A program made the translations under genes and the position numbers. The notes beneath the pieces were generated by a model that saw only the letters and a list, made by a program, of their open reading frames with translations, did no database searches and was not told the origin of the DNA. 64,000 bases of DNA from Spinacia oleracea (taxonomy: Eukaryota; Streptophyta; Magnoliopsida; Caryophyllales; Amaranthaceae), in the NCBI RefSeq assembly GCF_020520425.1, contig NC_079491.1:6869143-6933142 (forward strand), read 5' to 3'. Within the stretch, counting starts at the first letter, position 1; each line of letters begins with the position of its first letter. This document shows, piece after piece, positions 48,982 to 61,000 of the stretch.

Positions 48982-49322
48982 GGCTCCGTTTGGTAAGGCG
49001 TAAAACGTTTTCATTGTAAAATGATTTTCCATGGAAAACATTTTTCAAGGGAAAACACAATTTCAAATTAGTTTTCCTTTGTTTGGTAACTTAAAGGAAA
49101 ATGGGAGAAGATGGTGAAGATTGAGGGGAAGAAAGGAGAGGGAGGTAAGGAGGAAAGAAGGAAAAGTGGTTTCCCTCCCTTTCAAATGGAAAAAGGTTTT
49201 CCACCTTTGAGAGAGTAATGGAAAATTGTTTTCCTTCCCTTACCCAACCAAACAACGTAAAATGATTAAAAAGGGAAAAACCGTTTTCCATGAAAACGTT
49301 TTACGCCCTACCAAACGGAGCC
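48982..49322. mobile_element. Tourist-like MITE
   Basis: Ends GGCTCCGTTTGGTAAGGCGT / ACGCCCTACCAAACGGAGCC with TTA duplications (48979-48981, 49323-49325). The long mirrored AAAACGTTTTC arms suggest the whole element folds back. Sister copy at 7740-8039. Confidence 0.85.
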
Positions 49323-49502
49323 TTAATGTAAAAGAATTCACTCTCACAATGATTCCAAATAGAAGCAACTCAATGAGCAGTGGAGCCCACACACACTCTC
49401 AGTGCACTCTAAATGGACATGCACCGTGTCTAACCATCTCCTTTGCTCTTTTCCAGGGAGAAATATACTTTGTTTGGTTGATGAGCGGAAGAACGTGACA
49501 AT

Positions 49503-49802
49503 TTGCGTTTTCAGCTCTACCATTTGCTTTTTGTCAGGGATAATGATAAATTCTCATATAAGTTCCAAGGACTTCCAACCACAGTACCATATCTAGGATC
49601 AGGGTTTACCAAACATGTGAACATGCAGAAGAGTTTTAAGAAATCTGAGTACCGTGTCACTCTTTGGAATGCAACAAAAAGGGGAAACCTGAATTCAGTT
49701 GGTTCCTTTGGTGGATTTCACATCCTTTATCTTGGACATAAAAACGATACGGTATACAGTACTTATGAAATAATTAAGTTTTCCCCTATTGAAAATGGAT
49801 AG
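49503..49802 (+). CDS. Unrecognised 99-codon open frame
   Basis: The frame (YHLLFVRDNDKFSYKFQG, YLGSGFTKHVNMQKSFKK, TLWNATKRGNLNSVG) has protein-like composition but no family I recognise. It may be an exon fragment of a decayed gene, or chance. No partner exon is established. Confidence 0.2.
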   Translation: MRFQLYHLLFVRDNDKFSYKFQGLPTTVPYLGSGFTKHVNMQKSFKKSEYRVTLWNATKRGNLNSVGSFGGFHILYLGHKNDTVYSTYEIIKFSPIENG

Positions 49803-50169
49803 CAGAACATCTTATATTCCCCTAATTGTGCAATTCAAATTACATCTTAAGCTTTTCTAGTAATCATATTCTTTTTATGATTTTCAATTTTTTTTAACAT
49901 TGACTAAAAAGATCACTGATCTTGGAGGGGAAAATATTAATGCCTCGTGTAAGTTTGAGTTTTGACATTTATCACTCTGAAGTAAATAGACATTGCTTCT
50001 AGTATTTACTTTGAGAAACGTCATCGACTTCTGTAAGCTTAAATTTGAAAGCTATCTTTCTGCGTCAAATGCAATATTTGAAGTGCAGCAAAGAGACAGT
50101 GATCTTACTAAGAATCCAGTAAAACCTTTGGTAAACTCACACTAAGAAAATGTAGAGAATTAATAAAGA

Positions 50170-50740
50170 AAAATGGTTTTTTGTGAGAAAGTGCCTATCA
50201 AATGTTCACTTGTGGAAACAAGTACCTTTAAAGTTTTTCATTTACAAAAACTACCTTAAAAACACAAAAGTTTGAGTGGCACTACCTTCCGTTAACATTC
50301 ACCGTCAACTTCCCTCCATTATTACCACTTGAAATGTTATTTTTGCCCCTTATTACACAATCAATTATAACCCTAGTTCCCAATTGCACATCAATTACTT
50401 AATTCTTTCTTTTGTTCTACCCTTATAATGTAGAATGTTGTTTCTAGGAAAGTATACTTCTTAGCTTAGATTATCAATGGGGTTGACATTTGAACTAATT
50501 AGAGGTAAGAAGAGTTAAATATACATAGAATTTGTAACGGAATGAAAATTAAGTAGCGACAAGTTTAAAGTAGGCCCCATTAACGGTAAATTATGTTGAA
50601 ATTCATTAAAAGGTAGTGCTAGTTAAAGTCGGTGTTTTTTAAGTATTTTTTTTTCTAAAATAAAACATTTAAAAGGTAGTTATTTCCAAAAGTGAGCAAT
50701 TAATTGGTGGTTTTGAAAAATATCCGAAGAAGAAATTTAA
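50170..50740. mobile_element. Possible fold-back element
   Basis: The left part (ACTACCTTAAAAACAC, CCGTTAACATTC) is mirrored loosely by the right part (CATTAACGG, AAAAGGTAGTG, AAAAGGTAGTTATTT). Exact ends and duplication were not found. Confidence 0.35.
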
Positions 50741-51107
50741 ACCTAAATGAAGAAAAAATTAGGGAAAAGCAAGTAAGATATGATTGAATTGATGAAAACC
50801 AGGGCGAATAATCATCAATTACAAGGTTAACCAATTTTCGTGAGGTCGGTGTTCTCCCCAATGATGTTTTCTCCCTCTAACTGAATGACTCTGCATTATG
50901 CCTCTCATCCCCTTTAATTAAACCATCACTTAACTGCCTTGCACAAATACTTAAGAATCTAACTACTTTACTGCAAGATAGCATTGCTACTCTTCCCACC
51001 AGATCCAACAAACTCTATTGTGCATTCACATCTTTTCCCTTGGTATTTGGTATTCCTTCTAGAATAAGTGAGAATTATAGAAGGTTTATGATGGTTCTCT
51101 GCAGATC

Positions 51108-51458
51108 GTGTTTGCCTCTGACACAGTAACACTTATTCACTTTTCCTACCTTAAGTTGTCTAATTTATTTCATCGTCTTTTACTAGTTTCCTTCTCAAGG
51201 TACACGAACATTAACATCCCATTTCATCCTTTAAATGGCCTTCCCATTGAAATCGTCCTGAAATATAATGGTCATAACATCTCAGTAGAGGGATATAATC
51301 CTGAACATGTTGCAGTCTTATTCAAACCCCATAAGGTCCAGCCATCCAGGCCTTCAACAAATATAATCCAAGATAGAACCTCCAACTCTCCAAGTAAAAC
51401 TACAGTCCTCAAAGGTCAAGAATGTGGCTCATCACACATTATTCGCAAACAAGCATAA
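51108..51458 (+). CDS. Unrecognised 116-codon open frame
   Basis: The latter half (LPIEIVLKYNGHNISVEG, YNPEHVAVLFKPHKVQPS) looks coding-like; the first half is less so. No family recognised. It lies next to the last visible NADK3 exon but on the other strand. Low confidence. Confidence 0.18.
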   Translation: MFASDTVTLIHFSYLKLSNLFHRLLLVSFSRYTNINIPFHPLNGLPIEIVLKYNGHNISVEGYNPEHVAVLFKPHKVQPSRPSTNIIQDRTSNSPSKTTVLKGQECGSSHIIRKQA

Positions 51459-52540
51459 CAGTCGGCTGGCTAGACTCTAGAATAAGAATGTTGATAACAT
51501 AATAGTTATTGCTGCAGTCTCACCTGTTCAAAGTTGTTGACAGTAGCTGCACAAAGGTAGCCTGCACTTCTAGTAGCATCAAACTCGTCTTTGAACCGTT
51601 CCACCTGTGCCAGATAAAACAAGTTAGCTCAACCAACACAATTTCATGTGCTGAAATCTTTTGTTTTTTAATTTTTTTATTGGGGGAGGTGGGTTGGTTG
51701 TAGGGGAGAAAATAGTTAAAATCCTAATCTTTGAAAAAGAGGAAAATCAGCGAGTGATGATAAAAAAAAAGTGTACCTCTTCAACCTGTGTGGGATCCGA
51801 ATTTAGTCCTACAACTGGAACACTATCATCCATAAAGTGACTAGCTTGTAAAAGAGTGCCATCACCTCCAACAGTTACGACCAAATCCACGTCTCGGATT
51901 GGGCGAGATAAATCAGTGTGAAATAGAGTTTCCCACTCAACCGACTTTCGTTTTAGAACTTCCTGACAAAAGCTTATAGCATCCCTGTGAACTTGAATTC
52001 TGTTGTCCAAATGGCGAAGTGTCTGCAGTTTTGTACAGAATTAATTGTACCCGGGTGACAATTACCCAAAAAAAAATGGTCATAGTACCGCATCTGATAT
52101 AGCTTTACATAGTTACATGGCTTCAGACAACAACGATTACTCTAGTAGCATGACAACAGCTTTTAATTATTCAAGAAATCGTAACATTAGCATACATGTA
52201 ATGTACTGTTCATAAGATAGAAAACAAAACAAAATCCAAGTTCACCATTAAGAGTTAAAAAATGAAACCATGAGGACCCAACAAGTGAATAATCCAGACA
52301 GATAAACTTTTCAAATATGCAGTTTCCACATTCACTCGATTTTTCTGTGACCTTATACATCAAGAAGATGGCAAGACACAGATAGCATGAAGTAGATGAG
52401 TGAACTATCGAGATAGGTTGTCCATGCCAAGTATCAGAAGTTTCATGTTAGTGTGAAACATGAAATCTTTCAAGGAATTGGACAATTCCTTTCCCTGCAC
52501 CCAACTCGAAATGTGCTACTTCTTGATCAACGCTCAGATT

Positions 52541-55304
52541 GTGCAGGGGTGTGCATGGTGCTCTTGGTGCACCTGTCCCAAAACGCACATAAATAACAAT
52601 AAAACGCAACAAAAATAAAAACCGCAAAAAAAAAGAACATTAACAAAAGAACATTAACAAAAAGAACATTAACAAAAAGAACACTAACAAAAAGAACACT
52701 AATATTGACAAATCAGACAAAAGGTACAAATATAAAAAGCAGTTATATTTTTTCTTGTTCTTTTAAGTTCTGGAAATGTTCTTTTCCAACCAATTTACAG
52801 TATGTTCTAATTAAAAAATAAAACTTTGATGAACTTTAAAACCAGATTTATAATTTTTCTTGTTCTTTTAAGTTCTGGAAATGTTCTTTTCCAACCAATT
52901 TATGTTCTAATTAAAAAATAAAACGACGAACCTTTGATGAACTTTAAAGCCAGTTCTATATTTTTTCTTGTTCTTTTAAGTTCTGGAAATGTTCTTTTTC
53001 AACCAATTTATGTTCTAATTCCGTTATTTTATTTATCAAAAGATATCTGAAAACAACACTATAAACATGTAAAAAGAACAATTGCTGATTCTAAAAAAGA
53101 ACACACTGTTTTGATGCCACAGAAATAGAAAGTTATAAGAAAAGAACATTAAAATTTAAAAAGAACATAGAATTAAGAACAAGAAAATTTACCTTAATCA
53201 CCCGATGCACCTTCATCAACAGCATAAACCTCTTTGAATGAATAAAAAAATTCAAAAAATAGCGAAATTGAAATAGTATTTCGCTTAATAAACTAGTTTT
53301 TTGTAAACGTAATTCAATTAAAATCACATTTCAGAGAAAGAAGGAGGAGAAAATTTGTTTTGAACTTTCTCTCTCATAAAATCTCTCTTTTGTTGGGAGA
53401 AACTAAAAGCACTCCTCTTTCTCTCTCAAGAATGTGTTTCTAAAATGAGAATTTATGAATCCAATAGGAGAAATATTATATATATAGAAAATGAAAAATA
53501 AAAAAAATAAAAAAAAAGAGGGGGAAGGATAAGAAATACAAGCCATGTTCATGATAAGAACGGTGCACTTGTTTTTTTTTTTTTTTTGGGTTTTGTTGTT
53601 CTGTTCTTTTATGTTTATTAGATATAAATCTTAATGTTCTTTTATGTTTGTTCTTTTTTCAAAAGTACAGTATTGAAAGGCAAATGAAGCTTTTACTTGA
53701 CCCGCAACAAATGATGTTAAATCTTCAAAAACAGCTGAAAGAACAAGAAGAAAGGCTGAATAAACAGAGCAATTCCTCAAAAGAACAAAAAGAGGATGAA
53801 CCTAAAAGAACATTATAAATAAAGAAAAAGAACATTATAAATACAGAAAAGAACATATCATGTAGAACACTTATTTTAACCATGTAAAACAATATTACCA
53901 ATAAAAAAACGAACAACAATAGAGCATAAAAGAACATAATAAAGTAAAGAAAAAGAACATTAAAAATAGCAGAAAAGAACATATCATGTAGAACATTTAT
54001 TTTAACCATGTGAAAAAAGAACAACAAAAAAAGATAAAAGAACAACAAAAATGGTAAAAGAACAATTTGATCTGAAGTGTGTAATATCAAAAGAACAACA
54101 AGCTAAAGCAAAAAAGAACAAAGAACAACAAGCTAAAGAAAAAAAGAACAACATGTTCAATAATTATTTTCTGTATTATTACAATCTCTTAATACATATA
54201 TGAGAACCAATATATAAAAGAACAAAAGATAAGACTAAAAGAACATATAAAATCGAAAAAAGAACAGAAATCAAAATCACCAGAAATATATAATCAAGAT
54301 ACATTAATCATCAAAATTAGGAAAAATTGATATTATCAGTCCCAACTATGGCCGGTTTACGTTAAAAGGTCCCAACTTTTGATTATCTCATAGTGGTCCT
54401 AACTATAGAGAGTCCTTTCCAAAAATGGTCCCTTAGTTAAAATTAAGTGCTAAATAACTTAATTAAGACTCATATCTCTCGTGCAATAACCATATTTTTT
54501 AATTAAATGAAGTAAATAGAATAGTATGATATGCTTAAATCAACTTAATTAACAGTTTAATAAACTAAAGGACCATTCTGGGAAAACACACCTTAAAGTT
54601 GAGACCACTCTAGAATAATAAAAAGTTGGGACCTTTAAAAGTGAAGTGACCATAGTTAGGACTGTCAATATCAATTTTTCCTCAAAATTATCAAAATATA
54701 GAATCAAAATACATTAATCAAGGTTATTGAGAAATGCAGAAATCGAAATGATCAAAAAAATCAAAATAAATTGAAATGATGAAAATAATGAACATGGAAA
54801 TCAAAATCATCATAAATAAGTAATTCGTTTTAAAAAATTGAAAAATTACCTTCACAAATCGAATTATCAGCAGAGGAATTCAAATTTGAAGAAGAAGAAT
54901 CAATAGAATTTGACATTGAAGTAGAAAAATCAACCAATATCTGAGAATTTTCCATTACTTTCTCTCTCCTCTTCACAGTTTCTCTCTCCTTTCCATAGTT
55001 TTTCTCTCTCCTCTTCACAAATTCTGATTTGAAAATTATAAAAAAGAAGGTATATATACCAGAAAAATAGAGTGAAAAACAAAAGAACGAAAAAAAAGGG
55101 ACAGAGCCAGTCATTGTTCTTTTTTTTAACAAAAGAACAACGTTTGTTCTTTTTTTTAACAAAAGAACAACGTTTGTTCTTTTTTTATCAGAAAAACAGC
55201 GTTTGTTCTTTTCTTCTCCGGATTCAACAAGATATCCGCGTTTTATATTTATTGCATGTCGTTTGGGCACCAGTGCACTTGGTGCACTGTGCACACCCCT
55301 GCAC
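52541..55304. mobile_element. Large TIR element packed with AAAGAACA motifs, in NADK3 intron 1
   Basis: Ends GTGCAGGGGTGTGCA / TGCACACCCCTGCAC; the inverted match continues imperfectly inward for about 50 bp. Flanking 9-mers GCTCAGATT and CATCATATT agree at 6 of 9 bases, a possible decayed Mutator-type duplication. Dozens of AAAAGAACA/TGTTCTTTT motifs fill most of it. A minus-strand frame near 54954 starts MENSQILVDFSTSMSN and is Ser-rich, perhaps the first exon of a lost element gene. A block of about 110 bp (TTCTTTTAAGTTCTGGAAAT) occurs three times at 52.75-53.02 kb. The family is not identified. Confidence 0.6.
54320..54681. mobile_element. Small Mutator-type MITE nested in the 52.5-kb element
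   Basis: Ends GGAAAAATTGATATTATCAG / TGTCAATATCAATTTTTCC, next GTCCCAACTATGG mirrored by CCATAGTTAGGAC. Perfect 9-bp duplication TCAAAATTA (54311-54319, 54682-54690). Younger than its host element. Confidence 0.88.
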
Positions 55305-55951
55305 CATCATATTTGCGCTTCTTGATAGCAGTCATTCAACAGACACTTTTATTTACTAGAGTATAGACAGGGAAGTAGGCAGCTGAAATAGACATTCATT
55401 ATAAGTTTATAACAAGCATGTTTTGCAAAAGGCTAGAGGCTAAATCTACAACTTTTTGTCCTTGGAATTACCCAAACTTACGATTACTCAGTCCATTATG
55501 GTAAACTAGCATCTAGAACTCTGAGATTTTGAGTATTACCATGACTAAAATAAAAAGTGAAGTCCCTAAAATGTTCTGCTAGGTGCCTAGGTCAAAAATT
55601 ATTATCGTTCTGACAAAATCAAGATGGATTTCAGCAGATATGCACGAAAGACTCGACAAAAAGGATCTAAAAAAATAAAGTCTCCAATCTAAGAGTTACT
55701 CGAATCTCCATAAGTCCAAACATGGGATCATAGATGTTCTTATAGTTGCAAAACATTTTTCACTTTTATTGCAAACCCACCATACTACCATCATTTCCAC
55801 TGAGTTCAACTCCATAGCATTGTCTACCAAATTAGTAGATATAGCCACGGATAAGCCAAAAGTGCACTTTGACTAGATAGAAGAAAGTAAGATTCTTGCT
55901 TGTTATTATCATATGGTGTATCATTTAGGGGAATATCCTAATAGACAGGAT

Positions 55952-56092
55952 CAGTGTAACATAATTCGCTATATAATTCGCTTTTTCAATTCGCGGTTCG
56001 CCCAAAATGGGACAAATATAGGCGAAAACCGACCATAATTCGCTCTTTTCGGATCGCAATTCGCAGGGAGATTAGGGAATTATGTAACACTG
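55952..56092. mobile_element. 141-bp hAT MITE
   Basis: Perfect ends CAGTGTAACATAATTC / GAATTATGTAACACTG with the 8-bp duplication GACAGGAT (55944-55951, 56093-56100). Interior AATTCGC repeats in both orientations. In NADK3 intron 1. Confidence 0.9.
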
Positions 56093-56534
56093 GACAGGAT
56101 ACATGTATCTTCTAATTAATAGCCCAGTTATCTAAAGCAAGAGATTTGCGTAAAGGGGGAACAGTTCAAATGTGCAGTTTCAACATTGCAATGATATTAT
56201 ACATAGTTAACAGGATTTTTTATTGGACTAATTCTAACATTAACTCCACTACCAAAAAAAACAGTAAAGGTTTATAAGAGATATTTGATTAGCCTTTTAT
56301 TACGCAAAGCTAGGAAATTTGAACTACAAATTTCTTTCTAACTATAAATTAATTGAAGCTAACATAAACATTTGAATTCTTAGTGTTTGAATTAACCTAA
56401 AAAATTGGCTAAAACAAAAGGTGGGGATAACGAAAAAGAACCTTAGAATTGGAAACTCCAGAAAATGATTCAGAAAGGCGAAGATGGTGAACATCAAAGG
56501 GTTTCAAGAGCAACAAAATCTTTCTCCTGGCCAT

Positions 56535-57118
56535 TGTTTGTTCTCCTTGTCCATGTAGAAGCAATCGATTTTCCAGGTTCTGCGGTTCAATTCTGGGTGC
56601 CAAACTGAAACTCGCTGCTGAGGTTGTTAATGTGACACGCATCACACTGTGGCATCAGTGGGGGCGCCAAACTCACCGGCGGTGCTGAAACAAGCTGATG
56701 GTAGATTCGTAGAAATGGAATTTGGTTTTTTTTTGAGGGAAAGAAATGGAATTTGATTACATGTATGAATTATGATGAATGTGAATACTCGTGAATAACA
56801 TTTTGGGACGGGAAATGATAAATCCAAGAAAGAATTTTACTTCATCCAAGGAAATCAACTTTAAAATAATGTGGATTTCCTTGGAAGAAGTAAAAATTTC
56901 CTTGGATTTATTTTAACTCATATTCCGATTAGTCACTAATAACATATCGTTAATCATAATTTAATTTATTTTAATTTATTGATTATTCAAATTAAAATTA
57001 AAATTTATAAAACAATCTCCAAAATTTATTAAACAAAAAATATTCCACGATTTTTTTTTTTGGTATTTTCGTGGGATTTTTTAAAGATTTTTTTAATTAC
57101 TTAATTAACATAATTAAA
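56535..57118. other. NADK3 5' flank
   Basis: Upstream of the NADK3 ATG: probable 5' UTR and promoter, then AT-rich DNA. No other gene seen. Confidence 0.4.
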
Positions 57119-58088
57119 TCTATACCTAGTAGTATTTAAAAAGGATAACCATAAATTATTGGAAGCTATGTGTCACCATAGATTATTGGAAGTCATGTGT
57201 CATCTCTCATTTCATTCATCAATTCATTATTAGTTTTTATTTATTTATTTATTATTTCTATGTTTTACAACTTTAACTCCCTTCCATTTCATCTTCCTTT
57301 TCAACATCAATTACTAATAGTCTAATATACACATTAACCTCTTCCACTTCACCCCTTTAACATTCAATTAATTCAACATATAATTTATATATTTTTTCAA
57401 CCTTCAAAGGGGTGACAATTTCATCAAAGTCCGACGGATATTCGAACAACCCGAACCGAATTTATGGTTGAAACCCGATTAAACATTGTTGTTAAACAGT
57501 GGCGTGTGGATTGGGTGATGGGTCGGGTCGGATTCGGATGGAGCTTCATCCAACCCGTCACCCGATCCATCATCTGATCCATCAATCCATCCGTTAAAAT
57601 TATTAATTTTGTTTACTACAATTACGTAATTATTAATATAATCCTGTATGTATTACTTAATATTTTTTTTATTATTAGTATTTTTGGTTATTTTATAATG
57701 TAAATGTATCAAAATTATAATTCATTTGTCCACTATATTAACACATATTACTTTATATTGATTGATATTATAAATAAAGTTGACGATAATTTTAATTACA
57801 CCGGCTAATCATCCGATCCACCTGATTCATCCGCGGATGCATGATGGATGAGTCGGGTGTGGATGGAGGGTAAATGGAGTGACGGATGGGTTGGATGATG
57901 GATGAAAAGTTGACGGATGGAGGCGGATGAATCTCCATCGGCCCGATCTACCTCCGATCCATTGCCACCCTTACTTCAAATTACACCTCTATTTAATTCA
58001 TATATTACCAAAAATCACAAGTCCTCACTAATTAAAACTTTAAAAGACAACTGAACAACCATTATAATAGAACGGGCTCAAAAGCTAG
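57119..58088 (+). mobile_element. Helitron of a second family, with a nested element
   Basis: Starts TCTATACCTAGTAGTATTTA after A (57118) and ends ACGGGCTCAAAAGCTAG before T (58089), the canonical 5'-TC / CTAG-3' with AT target. It differs from the 0.6-kb family in its ends and lacks the tRNA-like segment. An inserted element occupies 57409-57973. Confidence 0.75.
57409..57973. mobile_element. GGATGG-rich hAT-like element nested in a Helitron
   Basis: Ends GGGGTGACAAT / ATTGCCACCC with the 7-bp duplication CTTCAAA (57402-57408, 57974-57980). Both flanks are rich in GGATGGAT/ATCCATCC words around an AT-rich centre. Confidence 0.6.
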
Positions 58089-58096
58089 TTATGATT

Positions 58097-61000
58097 TGTA
58101 ATCCCCCGTAATTTTATACATTTCATTTATATATTTTAACGTATATTTAATATATTTAAATAAGAATTTACGAATTTTGGAAATAAATAATATAATTAAC
58201 GTATATTTATTTATTACATTTTAATATTTTCAACGATTTACGAAATTGAAAATGATTTTAGAATTTTAAGTTAAAACGAATTCGAATTATGAAATTCCGT
58301 TCGATTGAAATTAGGAAGCAATCCTAACCATTTTGGATTCAACAAACTAAATCTTAATCCTAGCCCAAGTAGTAAAGCCCAAGTTAAATAAACTACCAAG
58401 TAAACCCATAACCCTCTCCTTGTTTTTACTTCACGTAAAACTCAAATCCCAAACCCTCCTTATTCCTCCTCCTTCACGTGAAACCAACCTCCTCCCTCTC
58501 CTCCTTGCAGCCCCCTCTCCGCCTGCGTCAACCACCATCAACAGCCGCCGCCGCGACCACCCTTCCACCTGCACGCCGCCGTCGGTAACTTCCTCTCCCC
58601 TCTGTTTCTTCTTCGATCTCCCTTTCCGTTTATCACTCCTCCTCTCCCCTTAATTGTGGCTTTCATTTTTCGCACAACCACCACCGAGGACCACCAGCAT
58701 TCGTCACTACGCCCAACCACGCACCACCGTGTGCGGCTCTGCCACCAGCCGTCCTCCGTCGATACCTCTTCCTCTTCCCTTTCGTTTTCTTTTGTTCCCT
58801 TTCGTTCCCCTTTCCCTTGTTGTTTATTCATCCTCCTCACTCGTGTTATGTTGTTGCGGCAGCCACCACCGCGCGCACCACCGCCCCATTGCCGCGCGCA
58901 CCACCGCCCCATTGCCGCCGCGCCGCCGCGCCGCTGAACCACCTCCGGCCAGCCTTCTTTCCTTCTCTCTTTTGGTTATTTCTTAAACCCTAAGTAATTA
59001 AATGTTTTAATTATATTTTATCAATTTAATTTATGTTTTGATTGAATAAATTTATGGTTTTTATGATTTAATTACTAATTTTTAGATTATATGTTGTCGA
59101 AATTAATTTAATTATTTTCAGATTTGTTAATTACGTTTAAATTAGGGTTTTAATGAAGTTTTATTAACTTAATTCATGTTTCGTGAATATAAATTATAAG
59201 TTTTTATGATTAAGTTAGATTTTCAGATTTTACATTATGCTTAATTGATAATTTAATTTTCAGATTACATAGTTGAATTGAAATAAGGAATTTAATTATT
59301 AAAGCATGGATTTTTAAGGTTTTAATGTTCTAAAATCATAATAGAATGATTATACATTATTAAAGCTATTATTTTTATGATCTTAAGAATGTTAATTATG
59401 TTTTGGAATAGTTGAAATTAGTTATGTTTCTGAAAATTTAAAGTACGATGTTTGCAAAGAGTTTTCAACGAATTTCAATCACTAATTTAATAATTATGAT
59501 GATAGGAAATCAAAGGTTTAAGTTTTGATATTGGGAAATGTTCTAAATATGTTTAGGATGCATTTAGAATGCTTTGTTATGGTTTCCAATGATTAGGAAT
59601 TGATTTAGGTACGTTTCTTGATTGTTTTAGGCGGAGAATTCTTTGTGGGCGACTTTTGAAAGTGTTAAAGTGGCCTATCAGTTTGTTTACACAAGGTACG
59701 TACATACCTGTGTGCTTGGAACGTGTGCTAATTGTTGAAACCATGTTGAATCTTGTTGTTGAACTTGGTTATGTTGATATTGTTGTTGAACTTGGTGATG
59801 TTGATATTATGGACGAACTGGGTTATATTGAATGTGCATGTTTAATACTGTTGGACAAACTTATTGAACTTATTTTGCACTATAAGAACTGTAACATGTT
59901 AGTATGGATGTTTGATACAAACATGTTGGTTGGGAACACTAGATTATTCTATATGATTGGGTTGGATCAATTGGTTGTTGTTCCCTTTCTATCTTTTCAC
60001 TACTTTATAAGGGCGGAGGACCTTGTTTAGTAAGTTGAAACTTTATGCCCATATACAGGGTTGCTCATGGTTAAAGGAAAGGTTGGTTAAGTTGGAATGA
60101 GTCTTGATTGATGCTTTTATGATCACTTACTTAATTCCAAGATAAAAACAGTTGTGAACAAATGTGAATTGTCTGTCTTATGTAATGGTTGAGTCATAAC
60201 GGAATCTCAATTTGTAAGTCATGTAAAGTGAAACTGAATAGCAATAGCTTTAGACTTTGCACGTCTGAAGTGACGGACAAACAGGAGTTGGGGTTCATGG
60301 TGGTAGCCCATGGCCTTTTCTGGGACCGGATTGATCACCGTGTCCTATTTTTATTTAAACGTTCCTCGATATCGCAGGTCACTGAGGTTACGGAGTCGCG
60401 CCCGTACCTCGTCTTCCTTAGTGAAGACTTCTGGATGGTCAACTCGGTCCATTGTCTATTTCAACTAAAATAATATTATGGTTATTAAGCCTAGCTTAGT
60501 CTAGTCAAGTATAATCGTCAATTTATTATGTTTTGTCTGTCTTTCCTTATATTTATTAGTATCATGTTAGGGTTGTTGGTTTGATAGTATCATGCTAGGA
60601 TTGTTGTTGTTTTAGTATGTAGTACTCAGCTTTGCTGATTACGTGCTTTGTTTGTGTGTGTTGATCATGGCTATGCCTTATTGATCCTGTGATGACCCAT
60701 CTTTGGTGAGCAGTCTCTAAGGACCAATAAGCGTTGCCCATCTACAGGTTTGAAGATGATGCATCATTGGGATCGGGATTAGAGAGCTTGTAGTTCTATT
60801 CGTTTAATTAAGTGATTTAATTTGTTAACTTGGATTTGAAATTTGTCGTACTATTCGTATTTCCTTAATTCAGTTAATTGGTTTGGACCTAATATGTAAT
60901 AGATTATTTATGAACCTAAAAGTTAGTTTTATGTTTTCCGCTGCAAAATTCTGAATAAGCCGTAACGTTTTCACACGGGCGATAATGCCTTGATAATTCT

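Larger units (their letters stand above)
51524..56534 (-). pseudogene. NADK3: NADH kinase (NADK3-like), first three exons only
   Basis: The NADK3 type phosphorylates NADH to NADPH in peroxisomes/cytosol. Exons found (minus): 56442-56534, 51777-52022, 51524-51604, all in phase 0, 140 codons. Exon 1 encodes MARRKILLLLKPFDVHHL; exon 2 VHRDAISFCQEVLKRK, RPIRDVDLVVTVGGDGT with the GGDGT nucleotide-kinase motif (83-87) and NSDPTQVEE; exon 3 ERFKDEFDATRSAGYL then CAATVNNFEQ. Arabidopsis NADK3 is about 317 aa; the remaining half, with the NE/D and GSTA-type motifs, was not found between 44 and 51.5 kb. Intron 1 (about 4.4 kb) is swollen by transposons. Either 3'-truncated or its last exons are beyond my detection. 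Confidence 0.7.

Noticed and set aside
55072-55359. Plus-strand frame rich in Phe/Lys (KEQRLFFF repeats)
   Set aside because: Generated by the repeated GTTCTTTTTTT motif near the right end of the 52.5-kb TIR element.
58538-58986. Long Pro/Arg-rich open frames on both strands at 58.4-59.0 kb
   Set aside because: They lie inside the LTR of the Ty3/gypsy element in a GC-rich CACCGCC-like stretch that lacks stops by composition; not a gene.
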